From positions 1 to 14,496 of the forward strand of contig JAFRBA010000036.1 of NCBI GenBank assembly GCA_017405115.1: 14,496 nucleotides of DNA, in the 5' to 3' direction. Positions 5,225 through 12,540 of the stretch are shown one piece after another (the stretch's first letter is position 1; each line of letters opens with the position of its first letter). Below the pieces are notes generated by a model. It saw only the letters and a list, made by a program, of their open reading frames with translations, did no database searches and was not told the DNA's origin. The translations under genes and the position numbers were made by a program. The DNA is from Kiritimatiellia bacterium. Its GTDB lineage: Bacteria; Verrucomicrobiota; Kiritimatiellia; RFP12; UBA1067.

Positions 5225-8173
5225 CTATTGCACGATTAGCATTAAGCCGAACTTGCCTACCGCGAGCGAACCCGCGCCGGCGAAATGGCCAGAGTACGTC
5301 TTGTTGGCGGAACTCTCCGACGAACCGTAGACGCCTGCCGGAACTGGCTCGCCGTCGACGGTCAGGCTCGCGACGCGCAGCATCGTCCCGGCCGGGATCT
5401 CTACGACGCCGCTGTCCGCGATTGCCATCGACGCATCGGACGAGAACGTCTTCGCCTTCGCGACGACAAGCCGGCCTGTTCCGCTCACCGTCACGTTCGT
5501 AGCATTGCGCCAGCTGCCGTTCTCAGTAAAGCCAAGCCGCCCCTTCGAGACGGCAAGCGAAGCCGTGGACTCCATCGCCGCGTTGAAGAAGACCGCCCCG
5601 GTGCCGGCCATTCCGAATCCCGCCGCGCCCGTGAACTTGACGGCAGTATTTGTGACGACGGCGTTCTGCGCCGCCAGATTCAGCATTCCGGACGTTTCGC
5701 TCGTCACCGTGCCGCCGGAAAGGGAGACCAAGTCGTAGACCGAAACCTCATGCCCGTGCAGGTCAACTGTCGAGCGTCCGCTGTTGAAGAACAAGGAGAT
5801 CTGTCCGCTGAACGGATTGTCCACTCCGAAATGCACCTTGCATCCGCTAGCGAGCTTAAACCGTCTGATAACATTTCCAGCCACCTCGAAACGCATAGTC
5901 TCGTCGCCCGTCAATTCCAATGCGCTAACTGAGGACGACAGTTCAGTATGTTTCCACGGTTTGCCGCGCACGATTATCTCGCCGCTACCTGCAACAATCA
6001 CGTCGCAGTGGACGGTTACACCGTCTTCTGCCACAAAGCGCGAGCCGCTGTTGAACATTGGCCTCCAGTACGCGCCTGACGTATGCACAAAGGGCTTTGT
6101 TAGGACGTTGGTGCCGTGTACGCTGAACCAGTAGTACTTGTTGTTCTGCCCACTGAGCGTGACTGGTCTTTCAATTACGCCTCCAAGCAGAATAAGCTGT
6201 GAATTCGCCAATGTGACGACACCGTCGCCAGCCGGACCGAACGCGTTCGTCGTTGAATAGACGTTAACTCTTGCACCACTGACCGAGAAGTTGCCGATAA
6301 AGCCGTTCTCCTCATCAAGCTGCAAGACACTCGTCAGCCGCTCCGATGCGTCAGATCCAGATGTCGCTCCAGAGCCGGCAACCGTCACGGCATATGCGGC
6401 CGTCATGTCTGCATGGGACTTCAGCCGCAGCGTCGAACCTGCGCCAATCGTCCATGTCTGGTCGCTCTTCACCTTCACCGGCACGTCGACAGTCGCCGTG
6501 TGCGACGCATCGACCACGATGCCAGATTGGCGCAGAGCCAGCGACGCCGACGGCGAATTGGAGACGAGAGAGAACGACGCGGCTTCGCCGCCGAAGTGCA
6601 GTCCCTTGAAGTCGAGGGCGCGGTCGACGAGGGCCTGCGAGCCGCCGGACGCGAAGAGCGGCAGAAGCGAACCGGTCTTCAGCGCCGGGGTCGCGCCGCC
6701 CGCCCAGTTCCCTTCCGTCGCTATGCCGTCGTCCGCGCCATTGCCATTCCAGGTCGCCTCCACGGTCGGCCTCTCCACGTCCGGCACGGTGATCTCGCCC
6801 GTCCCGGAAAAAGGCGCTACGCCGCCCGTGTACGTGTCGCCGTCGAGCGGAACGCCGTCCACGACAACGGACGCAAACAGGTAGTTCGCATCCTCCGGCA
6901 GGTCGAACGTCGCCGTCGAATCCGCCTCGAGCGTGACGGCGGACGCCGTGAACGGCGTAGCGGCGGACGCGGCGATTGCGAAGTGCGCACCTGCGCCAAG
7001 GAGTATGTTCGTGACGCCGGCGAGCGCATTCGCAGCCTCGGTCGCAAGCTCGAACGTCGCCCCGTCCGCCACGACGATGCGCTTCACGTTCGCGAACGAC
7101 GACGTCCCGGCAACGCGGAACGTGCCGTTCGAGACGATGATGTCGCCCGAAGTCTGGTGTGCCCTGTTCATGAACGTCTGCTTGCAGTCGCCCGCCGGAG
7201 CGTATACGAGGGATATCGCGTCCTGTATGCGCGCGTATGTCGTCGCATCCGCTGTCGCCTTCAGCGTAAGACGGGTCGGCTCGGCTGTGGAGGAATTTAT
7301 GGAACGCACGTAATAGTAGTCTTTGTTGGCCGGCAGCACCGGTCCCGCAATGCGGTCTATTATCTGGTTCTTGTTGTACAGGTTCAAGATACGGTTGCCG
7401 CTGCCTGTTCCGGCCTGGATCGTGGTGTTGAAACCAAGAACCGTCGTCTCGGGCAATACACCTTCTTCGAGGCAATAGAACTGGGGCCAGCCGATTTCGA
7501 GCACCGTCCATTCGTTCTCGGAGGATCCGAAATAGTAAGGGAGGGACATGGTTCCATTGTTCAAGGCCTTCACCGCCGCCACCTTGAGCGGTCCGTAGAA
7601 GTACACGGCGCCGCCCTGCGCCCATGTCTGCGCACCATCGACAATCGTGGCGTTAGCACCGGAAATGGTGCCGTAGAACTTTGAAGTGGCTCGTCCGCCA
7701 AGCTTTATCGTTTTCTGCGATTCGATGGTGATGTCGCCGTAGAACGAACATTGCCCGGACGTTGACGATGAGCCGGTCGCCGCCGGACCAAAGTTCCATG
7801 ATGCCTCCGAAGTTCCCGTCACAATGATGTCATTGTAGATTATGCTCTGCGACGAGGTAGCCGACACAGCGCCCGACACCTTGAACGTCTCGCCCGTAAG
7901 CACACATGTGGCGGAACCTGCGAACTTCAGTGAAGCGATGGCAATGTTTTCATAGTCGTTGAAAATTTCGGCGTTTGCCGTCGAGTTGTTTATTACAACA
8001 ACGTCGCCATTACCGTCCGTCGGCACAACTTCGCCTTGCCAGTTCTGCGGAGTGGACCACTTGTTGTCGCTTCCGCCGCCGATCCACGTACAGGTGTTTC
8101 CGGCCGATGCCGTCGCAGTCGCGCCAAGCGCAGCGGCAAACATGGCCGACTTCATTGCTGTGGTTGCGTTCAT
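5225..8173 (-). CDS. Large secreted beta-strand repeat protein (autotransporter-like passenger), 982 residues
   Basis: The start at 8173 has a strong Shine-Dalgarno (GAAGGAGAAGG) and begins a good signal peptide, MNATTAMKSAMFAAALGATATASA, with cleavage after ASA. The rest is a Gly/Ala/Ser/Thr/Val-rich chain of short beta strands, as in beta-helix passengers with autotransporter-associated repeats. Two modules are visible. Module 1 opens at TWIGGG (Trp30) with W-S-T-x-x-N-W, and closes near VVVDGVPLDGDTY then FSGTGEITV. Module 2 opens at ATWNGNG (Trp475) with EGNWAGG, and closes with LTVDGEPVPAGVYG and FAGAGSLAVGKFGLMLIVQ. No C-terminal beta barrel, LPXTG or PEP-CTERM anchor is seen, so it is presumably secreted or surface-adsorbed; adhesion or glycan contact is possible but unproven. 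The frame stays open upstream into the sigma factor, so a fused longer product cannot be excluded. Confidence 0.8.
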   Translation of the reverse strand: MNATTAMKSAMFAAALGATATASAGNTCTWIGGGSDNKWSTPQNWQGEVVPTDGNGDVVVINNSTANAEIFNDYENIAIASLKFAGSATCVLTGETFKVSGAVSATSSQSIIYNDIIVTGTSEASWNFGPAATGSSSTSGQCSFYGDITIESQKTIKLGGRATSKFYGTISGANATIVDGAQTWAQGGAVYFYGPLKVAAVKALNNGTMSLPYYFGSSENEWTVLEIGWPQFYCLEEGVLPETTVLGFNTTIQAGTGSGNRILNLYNKNQIIDRIAGPVLPANKDYYYVRSINSSTAEPTRLTLKATADATTYARIQDAISLVYAPAGDCKQTFMNRAHQTSGDIIVSNGTFRVAGTSSFANVKRIVVADGATFELATEAANALAGVTNILLGAGAHFAIAASAATPFTASAVTLEADSTATFDLPEDANYLFASVVVDGVPLDGDTYTGGVAPFSGTGEITVPDVERPTVEATWNGNGADDGIATEGNWAGGATPALKTGSLLPLFASGGSQALVDRALDFKGLHFGGEAASFSLVSNSPSASLALRQSGIVVDASHTATVDVPVKVKSDQTWTIGAGSTLRLKSHADMTAAYAVTVAGSGATSGSDASERLTSVLQLDEENGFIGNFSVSGARVNVYSTTNAFGPAGDGVVTLANSQLILLGGVIERPVTLSGQNNKYYWFSVHGTNVLTKPFVHTSGAYWRPMFNSGSRFVAEDGVTVHCDVIVAGSGEIIVRGKPWKHTELSSSVSALELTGDETMRFEVAGNVIRRFKLASGCKVHFGVDNPFSGQISLFFNSGRSTVDLHGHEVSVYDLVSLSGGTVTSETSGMLNLAAQNAVVTNTAVKFTGAAGFGMAGTGAVFFNAAMESTASLAVSKGRLGFTENGSWRNATNVTVSGTGRLVVAKAKTFSSDASMAIADSGVVEIPAGTMLRVASLTVDGEPVPAGVYGSSESSANKTYSGHFAGAGSLAVGKFGLMLIVQ

Positions 8174-8971
8174 TTTGCCTTCTCCTTCTTGGTTAGATTC
8201 GGTAGATTCTTGGTTAGATTGGCTAGACAGGCTAGAGCTTGTAGAATAGGTCAGTTGGTAGGGCAGCGAGACCCATCGTCGCTGCGGAGGGCAGAGGTCT
8301 GCCCGCCCTACCGAATTCGTGTAGGTTTTGCAACTACCTATAGCCTCCTTGGCAGTTTTCCTAGAAGCGCCATCGCCCGAAACAATCGCCACCGTCGCCG
8401 CAGACGCCATGAGAAGCAACGCGGCAATCGCGGCGACTGCGACGGCGCGTTGCTTCAGGTTCGCGCCAAGGCGCTTGCCGAGGAGAACTCGCGCATAGTG
8501 TAGGCGCGACTTGACGGTGCCGACCGGCAACGACAGCACCTGTGCGATCTTCAGGACGGGCTGGTCCATGAAATACCTGAGGATCACGGCCTCCTTCATA
8601 TCCGGCGGCAGATTCTCAATCGCATCGCGCAGGATACTGGCGTCAACAGCCTCTTCAACGCTCTTTGCGTCGTCGCCGACCGCGTCCGGCACCTCGTCTG
8701 TGTAGAAAACAGTCGAATTCGACTTTCGGCGGACATCCTTCGCATGGCAGTTAACGAGAATCTTGCACATCCAGCCGAAAAACGCAGACTGTTCGCTGTA
8801 GCCGTCGATGCTAGACACAACCTCTGAAAACGTGCGGTATACAAGCGCCTCAGCATCAGACTCGTCGGCGCAGAAACGATGCGCAAAGGCCAAAAGGCTG
8901 GTTTTATACTCCGATTCCAGCCTTTTCACCCCGTTTTCAGGGTCTTTTCTAATAACTTCTGCTACTGACAC
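8174..8971 (-). CDS. ECF-like RNA polymerase sigma factor with C-terminal membrane segment; no stop before the next gene
   Basis: Numbered from the GTG at 8971. Region 2 is at residues about 18-83 (SLLAFAHRFCADESDAEALV, FFGWMCKILVNCHAKDVRRK). Region 4 is at about 112-168, with AIENLPPDMKEAVILRYF and the recognition helix IAQVLSLPVGTVKSRLHYAR. This is the two-domain layout of extracytoplasmic-function sigma factors. A hydrophobic segment (about 176-197, AVAVAAIAALLLMASAATVAIV) follows directly, suggesting membrane tethering. The tail, about 70 residues, is low complexity and is encoded by a REP-like element and a 9-bp repeat array. It reaches the Met of the secreted protein (residue 267) without a stop codon. 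The start is uncertain. GTG 8971 lies just before recognisable sigma sequence, whereas ATG 9118, 29 bases after the hipA stop codon, would add 49 residues of AT-rich, unconvincing sequence. The end given is the last base before the downstream ATG, not a stop codon. Confidence 0.75.
8189..8245 (-). repeat. 9-bp tandem repeat array, 6 units, abutting an RBS
   Basis: On the minus strand the units are TCTACAAGC, TCTAGCCTG, TCTAGCCAA, TCTAACCAAGAA (12 bp), TCTACCGAA and TCTAACCAA, followed directly by GAAGGAG, the ribosome binding site of the 982-residue protein. All units start with TCTA. Since 9 and 12 are multiples of three, the array stays open in the sigma frame and encodes a Ser/Asn/Gln/Glu-rich stretch (SNQESTESNQEGEG). 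Confidence 0.85.
8257..8312. repeat. REP-like 56-bp palindromic element able to form a three-way junction
   Basis: The outer arms GGTAGGGC (8257-8264) and GCCCTACC (8305-8312) are perfect inverted repeats. Inside are two perfect hairpins: CAGCGA/TCGCTG (8264-8269 with 8279-8284), and GGGCAGA/TCTGCCC (8289-8295 with 8298-8304). The element can therefore fold as a compact cloverleaf in DNA or RNA. It sits between the sigma-factor coding region and the 9-bp array and is read through in frame (encoding GRADLCPPQRRWVSLPYQ). It resembles REP/MITE-type dispersed elements, but no second copy lies in this window. Confidence 0.7.
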
Positions 8972-9147
8972 ACTATTAATAAATACCCAAACGGAAACTT
9001 TTGGTTCAGCAGAAAAATCACATAGGAGCCAGTTGCAAAACCTCTCGCATAAATACTCTATTAACCACGGGGAGTTTTCTATGTGTGCATTTGCCGCGAC
9101 TGTTCCGCAGACCGCCATGAAACAGCCGCTTCGCGGGGCCTTCTTTG

Positions 9148-10371
9148 CTACATCTTCTGTAAACCTTGTTGGCCCGATACAAAATTCTTGCGGATTTCTT
9201 TCAGAATTCGACTTGCACCGCCAATGGAGTAGCGGTCGGCAACGGCAAGCAGGTCTTCGTCCGTGATGTTGGACTGCTTGCCGTTGATGCTCATGGCGTG
9301 ACAGTTGGTCCAGTCCCGCCTTGCGTCTCCCTCTGGCGCTTCGGGCGGCACACCGCCGGTGAGGTCGTATGCTGGGGCGAGCTGCCATGTTCCTCCTGCC
9401 TTCAGCATGAAAGAGAAGTTCTTTGAGTGGTCGTCCGTCTCGTCGGAGTAGACGTTGAATGCCATTCTGCGGAACATTTCCTCGAGAGTTTCGTATCCGA
9501 TTCCCAAGGCGACTATCGTCTCAAACAACTGTCCGTAGGAGTTCATTTCGAGCGATACGTCCGGAGGCAGCATGCGCATTGCCCTGAACGTCAGTATGTG
9601 ATGCCGTTTTGATCCGTCTCTGTCGAAACGCCGCGTCATGAAGTGCTTGACGCCGTCCAATTCGTAGAGTCGTGATTCGCTAATGTTTATCCCGCAGGCG
9701 CTGGCGAGTTCGTAGGTGCGGAATTCCGCAATGCCAAGATAAGGTCTCTCTTCGGGGGAGATCTTGACAATCCAATGCTCGAAGCCGTCTGGCATTGTAT
9801 CGCTTGGGATGCAGAACTTGTCTGTCTTCGGGTTCCAGCCGACGACCGCCTTCGCCTGTGCACCGCCTGCGGAGGTTCCTACGCGGAATATCTCCCTTAG
9901 CGCAGGAGCACCCGACATTTTCTCGAGTCTGTGGTTCAGCACAAGGCGGGACTGCTCCACAATCCTCCTCTTCTGCATGGAAAGATTCTGCTCTCTTCTC
10001 GGGCCTCGCTGAGGAGCATACTCGAGCGCGCCCATGGCGCGCGAGCCTACGTATGCAAGCCTGTCGAGTGCGGTTACGGAGTTGCTTGATACGTTCTGCT
10101 GCTCCATCCATGCGTCAATGACGCTGTTGCCGAAGGAGTCGGGAAGGGAGTCTGCGAAGACGGCGGGAAGTCCGTAGAACGCAGACGCAGGGCGGTTTGT
10201 AAACGAGAACTCCCCAGCTCCAAGAGGCATTTCCAGAGGGGCGATTTGGATTCCGGAATGCAGAAACGCGTCGTCATACTCGAATCGGTAGTGGGTTGCC
10301 GTCTTTGGCACAATCGTCCCGACGTGCTGCCCCCAGATGGAAACCTCAATAGCGCTTACATGGGAGTACAT
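9148..10371 (-). CDS. hipA: HipA-family kinase toxin
   Basis: 407 residues. HipA toxins are Ser/Thr kinases (E. coli HipA phosphorylates GltX) that are neutralised by a HipB-type DNA-binding partner. The autophosphorylation/ATP loop is VGTSAGGAQAK (164-174). A RRFDRDG motif is at 247-253. The catalytic-loop motif is TDDHSKN (312-318; Asp313 the likely base, Asn318 a metal ligand). The DFG-like APAYDL is at 332-337 (Asp336). All key residues are present, so the kinase should be active. The start at 10371 has AAAAGGAG 8 bases upstream and lies 2 bases after the hipB stop codon, indicating tight coupling. A longer in-frame extension upstream overlaps hipB and was not used. Base composition is visibly more AT-rich than in the flanking housekeeping genes, fitting horizontal acquisition. 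The true target here is unknown, although a gltX gene lies about 2.3 kb away. Confidence 0.93.
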   Translation of the reverse strand: MYSHVSAIEVSIWGQHVGTIVPKTATHYRFEYDDAFLHSGIQIAPLEMPLGAGEFSFTNRPASAFYGLPAVFADSLPDSFGNSVIDAWMEQQNVSSNSVTALDRLAYVGSRAMGALEYAPQRGPRREQNLSMQKRRIVEQSRLVLNHRLEKMSGAPALREIFRVGTSAGGAQAKAVVGWNPKTDKFCIPSDTMPDGFEHWIVKISPEERPYLGIAEFRTYELASACGINISESRLYELDGVKHFMTRRFDRDGSKRHHILTFRAMRMLPPDVSLEMNSYGQLFETIVALGIGYETLEEMFRRMAFNVYSDETDDHSKNFSFMLKAGGTWQLAPAYDLTGGVPPEAPEGDARRDWTNCHAMSINGKQSNITDEDLLAVADRYSIGGASRILKEIRKNFVSGQQGLQKM

Positions 10372-10373
10372 CG

Positions 10374-10679
10374 TCACTTCTCCTTTTGCCGTCTGCTCGC
10401 GCGCAGCCGCGGCATGCCGTGGCGCTTCGCGTAGTCCTTGATTGACACTGCGTCTGCCGGTCCAAGGGTCAGAATCCATTCGTCTTTCCCCAGCGTTCGG
10501 CAAACCTGTACAAAAGTCCGCAGAGTTGCTCCATTGCCACACTCAAGGTTCTTGAGTGCGCTTTGTGAAATGCCGCTGCGCTCCGCAACGACTTTCTGCG
10601 AAAGGTTGCGATATAGCCGTGCGCGCTTTAGCATTGAACCAATGTCTTTTAGAAGTTCGTCTATCGTTCCTAATACCAT
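10374..10679 (-). CDS. hipB: HipB-like XRE-family antitoxin/repressor
   Basis: 101 residues. An XRE-type helix-turn-helix domain lies at about 13-70: LKRARLYRNLSQKVVAERSG, then ISQSALKNLECGNGATLRTF, with the recognition helix following the SQKVVAERSG helix. The C-terminal tail is basic (RHGMPRLRASRRQKEK), as in XRE partners of HipA proteins. Such partners bind the operon's operator and hold HipA inactive. The start at 10679 has AAAAAAGG 5 bases upstream. The stop codon is separated from the hipA ATG by 2 bases. The promoter upstream contains a 15-bp palindrome over the -10 box, fitting autorepression. Confidence 0.9.
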   Translation of the reverse strand: MVLGTIDELLKDIGSMLKRARLYRNLSQKVVAERSGISQSALKNLECGNGATLRTFVQVCRTLGKDEWILTLGPADAVSIKDYAKRHGMPRLRASRRQKEK

Positions 10680-10709
10680 AACAGCCTTTTTTCAATCCCG
10701 TGTGGCGAA

Positions 10710-10735
10710 TATTATATCATAATAGTTGCATATGC
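10710..10735 (-). promoter_or_regulatory. hipBA promoter with candidate operators
   Basis: TGATATAAT on the minus strand (10719-10711) is an extended -10; no convincing -35 is seen. The perfect palindrome TATTAT-ATC-ATAATA (10710-10724) overlaps the -10, and a second one, GCATATGC (10728-10735), lies just upstream. The expected transcript start is near 10704, leaving a leader of about 25 bases. Palindromes over the -10 are typical of HipB autoregulation; that HipB binds here is inference. Confidence 0.65.
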
Positions 10736-10764
10736 GTCTATAGTGAGACCTTTCGTACCTCGCG

Positions 10765-10783
10765 AAATATCCGCCACTTGCGG
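10765..10783 (-). terminator. Weak hairpin downstream of the M50 protease gene
   Basis: On the minus strand, after the protease stop codon at 10797, CCGC-AAGTG-GCGG (10783-10771) is followed by ATATTT. The stem is only 4 bp and the T-run is poor, so this is at best a weak terminator separating the gltX-side genes from hipBA. Confidence 0.25.
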
Positions 10784-10796
10784 CGAGATTCGTCGG

Positions 10797-11534
10797 CTAC
10801 CGGTCGTAGGGCGGCGGCGAGACGCGGGCGTCGAAGTCGTCCTGCGTCCAGCGGCGGAAGTCATCCTCCGCGAGCGCCATCTGGTACTCGCGCCAGCCTT
10901 CCCGCCATATCATCCAGGCGATGAGGATCGAGATGAAACCCCAGCCGCCGTTCGTGAAGATCGAGCGCAGGCCTCGAAGGCCTAGCAGGATCGCGAAGGC
11001 CCGCCCCACCCACATTGCCACGAGAGTCGCCTTCGCGCGCGTGAGGAACGCGCACATGAATGAGCGGAATATCCTTCCGCCGTCCATCGGGAAGCCAGGC
11101 AGCAGGTTGAATGCTCCGAGCATTATGTTCATCCAGAACGTGTACGCAAGGACGTTGCGCAGCCACGCATTCGGCACCGTCACGCCGAAGACGTCAAGGA
11201 GCAGGATGGCCCCGGAGATCGAGAACGAGACCAGGGGGCCGGCCAGCGCGGTCACGAACTCCTGCCAGGCCTTGCGCGGCAGCGCTATGAGCGACGCGCA
11301 TCCGCCGAGGAGCGAAAGCGTAATGTCGCGCGTGCGGTAGCCGAACGCACGCGCCGTCAGCGCGTGCCCGAGCTCGTGCAGCGTCACCGAAATCGCCAGC
11401 GCGAGCGCCGCGGCGACTCCGAACGTGAAGGAGCCGAAGTCCATCACGAAGAGCAGCAGCAGAAATATGAACGACAGCTCTATGTAGATCGGAATCCCGA
11501 ACGCGTCGCATACATGGTACTTGCCTCTTAGCAT
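10797..11534 (-). CDS. M50-family membrane metalloprotease (site-2 protease type)
   Basis: 245 residues from the start chosen. It is an intramembrane zinc protease: HELGH at residues 53-57 (His53, Glu54, His57) and the third ligand in NLLPGFPMDGG at 143-153 (Asp151). About five hydrophobic segments are visible, near 16-36, 39-57, 92-114, 125-145 and in the C-terminal third (FISILIAWMIW). Proteases of this group cut membrane proteins such as anti-sigma factors. An in-frame ATG at 11552 overlaps the methyltransferase stop codon by 4 bases (ATGA). I prefer 11534, because AGGGGAGG lies 6 bases before it and the protein then begins, as usual for the family, about 12 residues before FGIPIY. The third gene of the gltX-methyltransferase cluster. 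A link to the membrane-tailed sigma factor downstream is possible but not shown. Confidence 0.92.
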   Translation of the reverse strand: MLRGKYHVCDAFGIPIYIELSFIFLLLLFVMDFGSFTFGVAAALALAISVTLHELGHALTARAFGYRTRDITLSLLGGCASLIALPRKAWQEFVTALAGPLVSFSISGAILLLDVFGVTVPNAWLRNVLAYTFWMNIMLGAFNLLPGFPMDGGRIFRSFMCAFLTRAKATLVAMWVGRAFAILLGLRGLRSIFTNGGWGFISILIAWMIWREGWREYQMALAEDDFRRWTQDDFDARVSPPPYDR

Positions 11535-11548
11535 TTCCATCCTCCCCT

Positions 11549-12499
11549 TCATTGGCGGCGTGCCTGCCGCGCCTCCGACTTAAGCACCGCGTAGCCGCGG
11601 CGTTTTGTTGTTCCAACATCTGGAAAATACCTGCGCTGCACCGGCTCGAGGCCCGCTGCGTTCTTGCAGACCGTGTAGCAGACTCCGCCGGGCTTCAGCG
11701 CACGCTTCGCGGTCTCGAGGAACACGTCCGCAATCCTGTAGTCGCTGTAGTACGGCGGATTCCCGACGAAGACGTCGAACGTGTCGTCCATGCGCGCGGG
11801 CGTCCCGTTGTCGGACAGGATCACCTCCGCCGGGACGCCCAGGTTCGCCGCGTTGATGTTCGCGGCCTCCACGGCGCGCGAGTGCGAATCGACCATGACG
11901 AGAGAGACCCCCGGCACCGCCTTGGCGACGAGGAAGCCGACGAGGCCGCAGCCGCAGCCCATGTCGAGGAGCCGCAGGCCGGCGCCGCCCTTCTCCTTCA
12001 GCTCGCGCGAGACGACCTCCGCAAGGGCAAGGCCGCCCTCGTCCAGACGGCGGTGGCAGAAGCATCCCGGAACGCTCGTGAACTCCACGGGCTCCACGCC
12101 CGGCACGGATGCCTTCCACCTCGCCGAGAAGTCGCGGACGCGGCCGGGGTCGTCCCTTATCTTGGCGAGGAAGTCGTTTTTGTCGCGCTCGCGCCCCACG
12201 AAGTCGAGTTCGAATCGCGCGGGCCCGAGCTGGTGGATCTCCTGAAGAAGGCTGAGGGCAAGCTCGCCCGACATCAGCTTGGGGCCGGTCCTGAACTTCA
12301 CGAGGTCCCACGGCCCCTCGGGAAGATGCGCGGAGCATATCGCCCTGGCGTGGTGCGTCTTCTCTATCGCGTGGCGGTCGTAGATGTCGAGGGTGTGGCA
12401 GACCACGTCGCCGTCGAGCCAGCTCGCCGTCGACCGTTTTCCGTGCCTTCCCCTCTCAAAGAGGTCCGCCGCCCTGTATCCCACCAGCAGGGTCTTCAT
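11549..12499 (-). CDS. Class I SAM-dependent methyltransferase, RsmC/RlmG-like
   Basis: 316 residues. A two-part protein: residues 1-140 are a degenerate methyltransferase-like N-terminal domain, and 141-316 a catalytic domain. SAM-binding motif I is LLDMGCGCGLVG (177-188), and the acidic residue of motif II is in MVDSHSRAVEAANINAANLG (Asp204). The NPPYY motif (247-251) marks enzymes that methylate an exocyclic amine, as on guanine or adenine in rRNA, or a glutamine side chain. The segment FTSVPGCFCHRRLDEGGLAL before motif I resembles the RsmC/RlmG lead-in, so 16S or 23S rRNA guanine-N2 methylation is the best guess. The start at 12499 has AAGGAAA 7-8 bases upstream. The in-frame sequence further upstream is translated 9-bp repeat and was rejected. 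The stop codon overlaps an in-frame ATG of the M50 gene. Confidence 0.82.
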   Translation of the reverse strand: MKTLLVGYRAADLFERGRHGKRSTASWLDGDVVCHTLDIYDRHAIEKTHHARAICSAHLPEGPWDLVKFRTGPKLMSGELALSLLQEIHQLGPARFELDFVGRERDKNDFLAKIRDDPGRVRDFSARWKASVPGVEPVEFTSVPGCFCHRRLDEGGLALAEVVSRELKEKGGAGLRLLDMGCGCGLVGFLVAKAVPGVSLVMVDSHSRAVEAANINAANLGVPAEVILSDNGTPARMDDTFDVFVGNPPYYSDYRIADVFLETAKRALKPGGVCYTVCKNAAGLEPVQRRYFPDVGTTKRRGYAVLKSEARQARRQ

Positions 12500-12540
12500 T
12501 GCTTTTCCTTGGCATTTCCGACTTAGGATCTTATGACTTG

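Noticed and set aside
6351..7684. Open frames of about 420 codons on both strands within the 982-residue protein gene
   Set aside because: Arg-rich shadow translations with no start signal, domain or signal peptide.
8189..8245. CRISPR array
   Set aside because: Units are 9-12 bp with no spacers and there are no cas genes; this is a short tandem array.
8257..8312. tRNA or tRNA-like gene suggested by the cloverleaf fold
   Set aside because: Only 56 bp with two inner arms; no acceptor CCA region, T-loop consensus or anticodon arm.
9119..9388. Upstream extension of the sigma/secreted-protein frame to an ATG at 9388
   Set aside because: It overlaps the well-supported hipA 3' end in another frame and its translation (Arg/Cys/His-rich) has no protein-like pattern.
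11552..12526. Plus-strand frame of 324 codons opposite the methyltransferase gene
   Set aside because: Antisense shadow; the minus-strand methyltransferase has clear SAM-binding and NPPYY motifs.
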